Assembly (NCBI GenBank): GCA_947624045.1
Contig: CANQIL010000012.1
Coordinates: forward strand, 1 to 40,081
DNA: 40,081 nucleotides
Direction: 5' to 3'
Origin: an uncultured Bacilli bacterium
Lineage (GTDB): Bacteria; Bacillota_I; Bacilli_A; RF39; UBA660
The notes under the pieces: model-generated
Seen by the model: the letters and a program-made list of their open reading frames with translations, nothing else
Told to the model about the DNA's origin: nothing
Database searches by the model: none
Made by a program: the position numbers and the translations under genes
Shown here: positions 6,787 to 13,753 of the stretch, in pieces
Position numbering within the stretch: the first letter of the stretch is position 1
Layout: every line of letters starts with the position of its first letter

Positions 6787-9519
6787 ATGGAAAAGTATAA
6801 TAAATATATCTTAATCTTAATAGCAGTAATTGTAATAGGTATGAGTATAGGTTATTCTGCCTTAAATAGTGATTTAAAAATAAGTGGAGAAGTAAACTAT
6901 CGACCTCAAGAAGATGTTAGGGTAACTAACTTTACGGCTAATAGTAAACCGGATAATATTACCATAGAATACTCAGACTATTCTAAAAATCAAGTAAAGT
7001 TAGGATATACAACTACAGGGGCTTGTAGTATTACTTATACAGTTGAAATTACTAATTATTCTACAGTAAATATGGGTATTTTAGAAATTTATGGTCTTGA
7101 TGAAAATGTAGAAGTACAAGAAAATATAATAGGTACTAAATTAGTAGGCTCAGGTGGTATTAAAGAATTTAATATTACATTTAATTCTACTACACCTGAA
7201 ACTAAAACGTATTTATTAACTTTTGAATTTGTCCCTATTTATACCGTTACTTATAATGGTCTAGGAAATACTGATGATTACGTACAAGAAACTTTGGAGG
7301 GAGGGCAATTAAAACAAGACTTAGGAAAAGATTCAGAAGTATGTAGTGTAACAATGGACGGAAAAAATTATACTGATTATACTTTTTCTAATGGAACTAT
7401 AATAATTGAAAATATAACAGGTGATATAGTTATAAATGGATATGCCCCAACAGTAGAGAAGCCAACTACACCAAATCCACCAGAATTAAATGGCGATATG
7501 ATACCGGTCTATTATCATAAAATAGACGATAAAACAGGTGAGTGGCGGAAAGCCGATGAAAGTAACTTAGATAATAAATGGTATGACTATGCTAGTCAAA
7601 AATGGGCCAATGTAGTTACTGTAATGGAAAATAGTTATGCGCCAAAGTCTAATGGTATTGAAGGAGTTAATTTTGTAAATCAAGTTTATAATTCATATAA
7701 AAGTACAAATCAGGGAAAAGATAGTACAACAAGTAATTTAACATTGAAATTCAAGACAGGTTCTACAGGAGGAACATTATCTTTTGATTATCAAGTTTCA
7801 AGCGAAAGCTATGATAAATTAACTATTAAAGTAAATGATGAAACAATTGCGAACAAAATAAAAGGAAATAAAAGTGATAATTATTCTAAGGATTTGGAAG
7901 CAAATACTAGTTATACTATTATAGCTGATTATGTAAAAGATATTAGTGGCAAAAGTAACGATGATACGGCATATATAAAAAATTTGGTGGTACCAAGTGA
8001 TTTAGCAGAACCTTTAACAGTAGATTCAACTGGTAATTATCAGTGGGTTCAAATGTATGAATATGAAGTTGCTTCAAGTTATGAAATCGATGTAACTTCT
8101 GGAATTTTTTCATTAAATAATCTAGAGGGACATTACTTTAGTTCAGATGATGTAGATAAGTATATGTGTAGTGACGGAGTATCAACGAGTTGTAATGAGT
8201 TATATAAAATAACTAATGTAGATGAAAATACTGTAAAAGAAGTAGAAAAATATGGTACAGAATCTGTTGATAGAAATTATTATAAAAATTTAAGTGTGGA
8301 TTCAGAAATACCAATGTATGTAATAAATACGATGTGGGTATGGATACCAAGATATTCCTATACAATAAAAAGTGAAAACGGAGGAACAAATTATTATGGT
8401 AAAAGGTCATCTTGTACAATGCCAACAAGAGAATTACCTGGAGAAATAGATGTAAAATTTATTTCCAAAAATATGGAAAGTGAAAAAGGAAAAGCACAGT
8501 ACATAGGCGATAAAGCAAGTGGTTGGTATACCAATGAAGCATTTGATTTTCCTGAAACTGATGAAGAAGAAAAGAATACTCCAACAAAAAGAGGAGGAAT
8601 ATGGGTAAGCAAATTTGAGCCAACAGGCACTTCCCCAAGTTGTACCAATACAAGTTGTAATGTAAGTAGTGTAACGGTAAAACCGGGTATAGCTTCAATA
8701 AAAAGTAAAACAGTAAGCAATTTCTACTTTATGTCAAGAAGTATGCAACTACATAATGCAAGTACTTATGGATTTGATGAGAATAATGGCGACTTGCATA
8801 TGATGAAAAATGATGAATGGGGAGCAGTAGCATATCTATCACAAAGTAGATATGGTAAATATGGAAACAGTGAATATACAGGGGCTAATAAAGAAGTATA
8901 TGTGAGTGGTGATTCAAATTATATAACAGGGGACACTAAAGGAAACATTAATGGAATTGGGACAACAACATATGCCTATAATGATATGACAAATTTAGGA
9001 AAAGGAAAAGGTCAAGCTGGCCCTGGAGCCTCAACAACAGGAAATATATACGGAATATATGATATGAGCGGAGGAGCATATGAATATGTAATGGGAGTAT
9101 TAGAGTATGATGAGCAGGGAGTAGAAGATAATGAAGGGAAAATCTTAACAGGTTCATCAGGATTTAAAGGGTTAAGTAGTAGTGGAAGTGCAACCGGAAG
9201 CTATGACTTGCCAAATGAGAAATACTATAACAAATATAAAAGTGCTAATCCAACGTCAGATAATTTTGCAAATGCAAAACCGGAATTAGCTTGTAACGGA
9301 GGGATATGTTACGGGCACGCTTTAAGTGAAACTTATGGGGCAAGTAGTGGAAACGGAGGCTGGTACATTGATTATGCTTACTTTGTTAACCGTAGTAGTT
9401 CTTGGTTTGCTTGTGGCGGACGATTCAACAGTGGTAATAATGCAGGTGTGTTCAGTATGTACTACGGTGCTGGTGGTTCCAGCCAATACTTCTCAACTCG
9501 CCTAGTCCTAACCCCCTAA
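6787..9519 (+). CDS. Surface-anchored protein with FGE/C-type-lectin-like C-terminal domain
   Basis: I start at ATG 6787 (910 aa), eleven bases after AAAAAGGTG; an upstream in-frame GTG lies before that RBS. Residues 5-28 form a hydrophobic signal or anchor ending GYSALNSDL, a type common in surface proteins of gut Firmicutes. Beta-rich Ig-like regions follow to about 230, then a Pro-rich linker (EKPTTPNPPELNG). From about 510 the protein resembles formylglycine-generating-enzyme/sulfatase-modifying or C-type lectin folds: MWVWIPRYSY, NDEWGAVAYLSQ, GIYDMSGGAYEY, and a terminal block WFACGGRFNSGNNAGVFS. Such folds are used as ligand-binding or variable adhesin heads; the role here is inferred. 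The last ~200 bases are visibly richer in G and C than the rest. Expression is probably controlled by the G10 promoter. Confidence 0.8.
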   Translation: MEKYNKYILILIAVIVIGMSIGYSALNSDLKISGEVNYRPQEDVRVTNFTANSKPDNITIEYSDYSKNQVKLGYTTTGACSITYTVEITNYSTVNMGILEIYGLDENVEVQENIIGTKLVGSGGIKEFNITFNSTTPETKTYLLTFEFVPIYTVTYNGLGNTDDYVQETLEGGQLKQDLGKDSEVCSVTMDGKNYTDYTFSNGTIIIENITGDIVINGYAPTVEKPTTPNPPELNGDMIPVYYHKIDDKTGEWRKADESNLDNKWYDYASQKWANVVTVMENSYAPKSNGIEGVNFVNQVYNSYKSTNQGKDSTTSNLTLKFKTGSTGGTLSFDYQVSSESYDKLTIKVNDETIANKIKGNKSDNYSKDLEANTSYTIIADYVKDISGKSNDDTAYIKNLVVPSDLAEPLTVDSTGNYQWVQMYEYEVASSYEIDVTSGIFSLNNLEGHYFSSDDVDKYMCSDGVSTSCNELYKITNVDENTVKEVEKYGTESVDRNYYKNLSVDSEIPMYVINTMWVWIPRYSYTIKSENGGTNYYGKRSSCTMPTRELPGEIDVKFISKNMESEKGKAQYIGDKASGWYTNEAFDFPETDEEEKNTPTKRGGIWVSKFEPTGTSPSCTNTSCNVSSVTVKPGIASIKSKTVSNFYFMSRSMQLHNASTYGFDENNGDLHMMKNDEWGAVAYLSQSRYGKYGNSEYTGANKEVYVSGDSNYITGDTKGNINGIGTTTYAYNDMTNLGKGKGQAGPGASTTGNIYGIYDMSGGAYEYVMGVLEYDEQGVEDNEGKILTGSSGFKGLSSSGSATGSYDLPNEKYYNKYKSANPTSDNFANAKPELACNGGICYGHALSETYGASSGNGGWYIDYAYFVNRSSSWFACGGRFNSGNNAGVFSMYYGAGGSSQYFSTRLVLTP

Positions 9520-10142
9520 CCCCTCTTTAGAAAGGTTATCTTACGACCTTCTTTTTTTATGATTTTATCCTTTTCTAAATTAGAAAGCTCCCTCATAAAA
9601 TTACTCCTATCAATTAATAAATAATCCGCAATAGCCTTATAAGACGTAGTTACTAAAAAGACTCCATATTCATTAATACGACTCTTTAAAAAGAAAAGAA
9701 TCTTACTTCTAACAGTCCTCTTCGAAAGAAGCTCAATTTTTTCATTTAACTCCTTATCATCTTTAATTAACAAATCAAAAAGATTTAAAACTAACTGATT
9801 ATGGAAAGGACAATTCATCGAACAGTCCTTTAAAATAGCATAATAATTTATAAAAACTACTTCCGTAATATTACTATTTGAAACTACATATATCTCATCT
9901 TCTGAATCAACATAAAACAAATTAGAAAAAATATCATTTTCCTTTAACTCTCTTAAAACAACCTTATTACCATTCTCATCTAACTTAATAATAGTAGCTC
10001 TACCATAAGTAATAAAAGCCATTTGCTTAATACGCGTATTCAAATTTAAAATAAGCTCTCTATTGTAAAATGTTTTACAAGTAGTATTGACACATTTAGA
10101 CAAATAATTTTTTAACTGTAAATTTTCAGTAGTATCAAACAT
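9516..10142 (-). CDS. Crp/Fnr family transcriptional regulator
   Basis: 208 aa from ATG 10142, chosen because AGGTGG (complement of 10149-10154) lies six bases upstream; an open frame runs further but covers the promoter. It has an N-terminal cyclic-nucleotide-type beta-roll (YGRATIIKLDENGNKVVLREL), then a long dimerisation helix after CSMNCPFHNQL, then a Crp-type winged helix near residues 163-195 (YKAIADYLLIDRSNFMREL). Cysteines in the N-terminus and in CSMNCPF are compatible with redox or metal sensing, but no specific ligand can be assigned. It is divergent from nrdD with a palindrome between them, so it may control the nrd genes and itself. Its 3' end overlaps the upstream surface gene tail to tail by 4 bp. 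Confidence 0.9.
   Translation of the reverse strand: MFDTTENLQLKNYLSKCVNTTCKTFYNRELILNLNTRIKQMAFITYGRATIIKLDENGNKVVLRELKENDIFSNLFYVDSEDEIYVVSNSNITEVVFINYYAILKDCSMNCPFHNQLVLNLFDLLIKDDKELNEKIELLSKRTVRSKILFFLKSRINEYGVFLVTTSYKAIADYLLIDRSNFMRELSNLEKDKIIKKEGRKITFLKRG
9529..9558 (+). terminator. Terminator of the surface gene, inside the regulator's coding region
   Basis: AGAAAGGT pairs with ACCTTCT (one bulged A), followed by seven T. On the minus strand the same bases encode the last residues of the Crp-family protein. Confidence 0.6.
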
Positions 10143-10164
10143 TTTAGACCACCTCATCACTTTC

Positions 10165-10193
10165 ATTATAGCAACTTTTATTTTTTGTTGCAA
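10165..10193 (-). promoter_or_regulatory. Promoter of the Crp/Fnr family gene
   Basis: On the minus strand TTGCAA, 17 bases, TATAAT (complement of 10165-10170). The -35 lies inside the palindrome at 10187-10200. Confidence 0.75.
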
Positions 10194-10200
10194 ATGCAAC
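10187..10200. promoter_or_regulatory. Palindromic operator candidate
   Basis: GTTGCAAATGCAAC is a perfect dyad (GTTGCA-AA-TGCAAC on one strand). It overlaps the -35 of the regulator and sits next to the -35 region of nrdD, where an autoregulating Crp-family protein would be expected to bind. Confidence 0.6.
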
Positions 10201-10256
10201 AGTAAAAAACACTAAAATACGTTTAAAATGAAGTGCATAGGATAGGAGTAAAAATT

Positions 10257-12398
10257 ATGAGTAAACAAGAAAAAGATATAATGATAGTAAAAAGAAATGG
10301 CAACTTAGAAAAATTTGACCCTGAAAGAATAAAAAAAGCCATAACAGCATCAGCTGAAAGAGTAATGGTCGACTTAACCGAAGAAGCGACTCAAGACGTT
10401 ATTACTAGAGTAAAAAAATTACTAAGTACCCAAACAACAAATCCAACTGTAGAACAAGTTCACAGTTGTTGCGAAGCAGCCCTAGAACAAGTAAACCCAC
10501 TTGTTGCTAAGAGTTACCGAGAATATCGTGACTATAAAAAAGATATTGTTCATATACTAGACAAGGTCTATAAAAAAGCCCAAGTAATTACTTATATAGG
10601 TGATAAAGAATGCGCTAATATGGATAGTGCCTTAGTAACTACTCAAAGATGTTTAATCTATAATAGCTTAAATAAAGAACTATACAAAAAGTTTTTCTTG
10701 ACACCTGCTGAAATAGAAGCTTGTAAAGATGGCTATATCTATATTCACGATATGAGTGCTAGAAGAGATACTATGAATTGTTGTTTATTTGATATGGCTA
10801 ATGTCTTAAAAGACGGTTTTGAAATGAGCAATATTTGGTATACTGAGCCCAAAACTTTAGGAACGGCTTTTAACGTAATGGGCGATGTAATTAATAATAC
10901 AACAGCTATGCAATATGGCGGTTTTACAGTACCAGAAGTTGATACTACTTTGAAAAAATATGCTAAGATGAGCTATGATAAATATTATGAAGAATACTTA
11001 GATATAAAGGGTAAGAAATATACTGATGAAGCTAAAGATTATGCTTGGAAAAAAGTAAAAAGAGAATGTGTACAAGGTTATCAAGGTATTGAATATAAAC
11101 TAAATACCGTTAGCTCTAGTAGAGGAGATTATCCTTTTGTTACCTTTACTTTTGGAGTTGATAAAGACCCTTTTGCTGTTATGATTGCTCAAACAATATT
11201 GAATGTTCATAAAGAAGGCCAAGGCAAAAAAGGTTTCAAAAGACCAACCCTATTTCCTAAATTAGTCTTCTTATATGATAAAAACTTACACGGTAAAGGT
11301 AAAGAATTAAGAGATAGTTTCTTATGCGCTATTGAGTGTAGTAAAAAAACAATGTATCCTGATTATCTTTCATTAACAGGTGAGGGTTATGTACCAGAGA
11401 TGTATAAAAAATATGGTAGAATTGTTAGTCCTATGGGTTGTCGTGCTTTTCTTTCACCTTGGTATGAAAAAGGTGGTATGAAGCCTGCTGATAAAAATGA
11501 TAAGCCAATATTTATAGGTAGATTTAATATAGGAGCTATTTCCCTACATTTACCAATGATTTTAGCTAAGTCTAGAGAAGAACAAAAAGATTTTTATGAA
11601 GTATTAGATTACTACTTAGAAATGATTCGAAAAATCCATATTCGTACATATCGTTATTTAGCTAAAAGAAAAGCTTCAACGAATCCACTTTCCTATTGTC
11701 AAGGAGGTTTTTATGGCGGACATTTGAAACCGGAAGAAGCAATTGAGCCTATCTTAAAATCATCAACGGCCTCTTTTGGAATAACAGCTTTGAATGAGTT
11801 GCAAGTCCTATACAATGGTAAAAGTATTGTTGAAGATGGACAGTTTGCTTTAGATGTCTTAAAATATATTAATGATAAAACTACAGAATTTAAAGAACAA
11901 GACCATATCTTATATGCTATTTATGGAACACCTGCGGAAAACTTATGTGGTTTACAAATCCAACAATTTAGAAAAAAATATGGCGTTGTCGAGGGTGTAA
12001 GCTCTAGAGAGTATGTTTCTAATAGTTTCCATTGTGGCGTTTGGGAAGATATAACCGGTATCGAAAAACAAGACTTAGAAGAAAGATTCTGGGAATTATG
12101 TAAAGGTGGTCGTATTCAATATGTTAGATATAATCTAAGTTATAATACCGAAGCTATGTTAACCTACGTTGAAAGAGCTATGGAAAAAGGCTTTTATGAG
12201 GGAGTTAATTTATCATTAGCTTACTGTAATCACTGTGGTCACGAAGAATTAGATATGGACGTTTGTCCAAAATGTGGTAGTAGTGATTTAACTAAGATAG
12301 ATAGAATGAATGGTTACCTTTCATATTCTAGAGTCCACGGCGATACTATGCTAAGTAATGCTAAAATGGTCGAAATTTCAGAAAGGAAGTCTATGTAA
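10257..12398 (+). CDS. nrdD: Anaerobic (class III) ribonucleoside-triphosphate reductase, complete
   Basis: 713 aa from ATG 10257, behind AGGAG at 10244-10248. It reduces ribonucleotides to deoxyribonucleotides under anaerobic conditions using a glycyl radical made by NrdG. Seen: N-terminal ATP-cone (IVKRNGNLEKFDPERI); catalytic barrel with NCC at 174-176 and MGCR at 393-396; zinc site C657, C660, C670, C673; glycyl-radical loop RMNGYL with Gly686. Everything needed is in one chain, unlike the second copy at 13754. The stop TAA is directly followed by the ATG of nrdG, so the two are co-translated. A possible promoter uses TTGCAA in the palindrome and TAAAAT at 10213-10218, with a long 19-base spacer. 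Confidence 0.96.
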   Translation: MSKQEKDIMIVKRNGNLEKFDPERIKKAITASAERVMVDLTEEATQDVITRVKKLLSTQTTNPTVEQVHSCCEAALEQVNPLVAKSYREYRDYKKDIVHILDKVYKKAQVITYIGDKECANMDSALVTTQRCLIYNSLNKELYKKFFLTPAEIEACKDGYIYIHDMSARRDTMNCCLFDMANVLKDGFEMSNIWYTEPKTLGTAFNVMGDVINNTTAMQYGGFTVPEVDTTLKKYAKMSYDKYYEEYLDIKGKKYTDEAKDYAWKKVKRECVQGYQGIEYKLNTVSSSRGDYPFVTFTFGVDKDPFAVMIAQTILNVHKEGQGKKGFKRPTLFPKLVFLYDKNLHGKGKELRDSFLCAIECSKKTMYPDYLSLTGEGYVPEMYKKYGRIVSPMGCRAFLSPWYEKGGMKPADKNDKPIFIGRFNIGAISLHLPMILAKSREEQKDFYEVLDYYLEMIRKIHIRTYRYLAKRKASTNPLSYCQGGFYGGHLKPEEAIEPILKSSTASFGITALNELQVLYNGKSIVEDGQFALDVLKYINDKTTEFKEQDHILYAIYGTPAENLCGLQIQQFRKKYGVVEGVSSREYVSNSFHCGVWEDITGIEKQDLEERFWELCKGGRIQYVRYNLSYNTEAMLTYVERAMEKGFYEGVNLSLAYCNHCGHEELDMDVCPKCGSSDLTKIDRMNGYLSYSRVHGDTMLSNAKMVEISERKSM

Positions 12399-12944
12399 AT
12401 GCGGTATCATAATATTACCAAAGCAGATATGCTTAATGGTGAGGGGTTAAGAGTGGTACTTTGGTGTAGTGGTTGTTCTCATCATTGTATGGCCTGTCAA
12501 AATGCTATTACGTGGGACAAAAATGACGGCTTAGTCTTTGATGAAGCGGCTAAAGAAGAAATCTTTACTGAATTAGAAAAAGACTGGTGTAGTGGCCTAA
12601 CCTTATCCGGAGGTGACCCACTATTTCTAGATAATAGAAAAGATATTGCTAAATTAGTAAAAGAAGTCAAAGAAAAATTCCCTAATAAAACTATTTGGAG
12701 TTATACCGGTTTTACTTGGGAAGAATTACTTGAGCAAAAGAAAAAAGATAAAGACTTAGAAACAATTCTTAATAATATAGATGTCTTACTAGACGGAAAA
12801 TTTGTTTTAAAATTAGCTTTAGAAAAACTTCATTATGTAGGTAGTACTAATCAATGCATAATAGATGTAAAAAAAAGCTTAGAAGAAAATAAGAAAATTT
12901 TATATATAGATAATAGTAATATAATAGGAGAGTGTGAAGTATGA
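12399..12944 (+). CDS. nrdG: Anaerobic ribonucleotide reductase activating enzyme (radical SAM)
   Basis: 181 aa. It uses S-adenosylmethionine and a [4Fe-4S] cluster to install the glycyl radical on NrdD. The CxxxCxxC motif is C26, C30, C33 (CSHHCMAC), and the Gly-rich SAM motif is LSGGDPL. It starts at the base after the nrdD stop, with AAAGGAAG upstream inside nrdD, and overlaps dut by 4 bases (ATGA). Its partner is most simply the NrdD at 10257, but it could also act on the split system downstream. Confidence 0.95.
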   Translation: MRYHNITKADMLNGEGLRVVLWCSGCSHHCMACQNAITWDKNDGLVFDEAAKEEIFTELEKDWCSGLTLSGGDPLFLDNRKDIAKLVKEVKEKFPNKTIWSYTGFTWEELLEQKKKDKDLETILNNIDVLLDGKFVLKLALEKLHYVGSTNQCIIDVKKSLEENKKILYIDNSNIIGECEV

Positions 12945-13396
12945 AACATAGAGGATTTGAAGTAGTAAAAGGTTATGAAGATAAAAATATAAATATACCA
13001 GTTAGAAAAACTGCTCATTCAGCAGGGTATGATGTTGAAGCAGCCGAAGATATTGTTATCCCAAAATATTATCCAGGCATAAAGCCAACCTTAGTACCAA
13101 CCGGCTTAAAAGCTTATTGTGAAGATGATGAATGCTTCTTATTACTAAATAGAAGTAGTGGACCTAAAAAAGGCTTTATATTAGCTAATAGTGTAGGACT
13201 AGTTGATTCTGATTATTATGGAAATATTGATAATGACGGACACTTTTTCTTTGCTTATTTTAACTGTAGTGATAAAGATATTCAAGTTAAAAAAGGTGAT
13301 GTAATAGGACAAGTCGTTTTTACAAAATATCTAGTAGCCGATGATGACAATGCTACAGGTATTAGAACAGGTGGCTTTGGTTCAACTGATAAATAA
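12941..13396 (+). CDS. dut: dUTP diphosphatase (dUTPase)
   Basis: 151 aa trimeric-type dUTPase. It hydrolyses dUTP to dUMP and diphosphate, preventing uracil incorporation and feeding dTMP synthesis. Conserved motifs are visible: AGYDVEAAEDI (motif 1), RSSGPKKGFILANSVG then DSDYYG (motifs 2-3), GDVIGQVVF (motif 4), and the C-terminal arm GGFGSTDK (motif 5). Motif 2 usually reads RSSLGKKG; here the order is RSSGPKKG. The ATGA overlap with nrdG makes an nrdD-nrdG-dut operon, a coherent dNTP-supply unit. Confidence 0.92.
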   Translation: MKHRGFEVVKGYEDKNINIPVRKTAHSAGYDVEAAEDIVIPKYYPGIKPTLVPTGLKAYCEDDECFLLLNRSSGPKKGFILANSVGLVDSDYYGNIDNDGHFFFAYFNCSDKDIQVKKGDVIGQVVFTKYLVADDDNATGIRTGGFGSTDK

Positions 13397-13753
13397 ATAA
13401 TTAAAAAGCAAAATTAAAAAAATAGTGAAAAATAAAGAAAATTTAAAAAGTGATTTTTTAGATTTTCTTATTTTTTTCAAAAACAAAATTTAAAAAACAT
13501 TGAAAAATAAAGAAAACAGTAAAAAAGAAATATTGAAAAATGCAAAAAATGAAATTTATAACTTTTTTATTTTTTAAAAAATGTATAAAAATGTAAATTG
13601 TCGTAAATCGAACAAAAAAATTTTTTTAGTAGATTCTTTATATATCAATGAATTGAAAAAATTTCCAAAAAATGTATAAAAAAACAGTATTGCATTTTGG
13701 AAAAATAGCTCTTAAAATTGACTTAAAGAGTTAAGAAATGTGAGGTAAAAATT
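13397..13753. other. Long, almost purely A/T leader between dut and the second nrdD
   Basis: 357 bases without a credible gene. It contains a 16-base direct repeat TGAAAAATAAAGAAAA (13426-13441 and 13501-13516) and a second pair AAAAAATGTATAAAAA (13576-13591 and 13667-13682), plus a weak TAAAAA/TTTTTA hairpin near 13445-13460 that may terminate dut. The nrdD2 promoter is at its right end. Confidence 0.6.
13690..13718 (+). promoter_or_regulatory. Promoter of the second nrdD operon
   Basis: TTGCAT (13690-13695), 17 bases, TAAAAT (13713-13718). The -35 region reads TTGCATTTTGGAA, which partly resembles the palindrome TTGCATTTGCAA between the Crp gene and nrdD1, so a shared regulator is possible. 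The RBS GAGG at 13742-13745 precedes ATG 13754. Confidence 0.65.

Noticed and set aside
8213-9157. Several minus-strand frames inside the surface protein gene
   Set aside because: Composition follows the opposite strand and there are no RBS sites; they are shadows.
9300-9519. Complete diversity-generating retroelement
   Set aside because: Only a possible target tail is seen; no reverse transcriptase, template repeat or accessory gene is present in the window.
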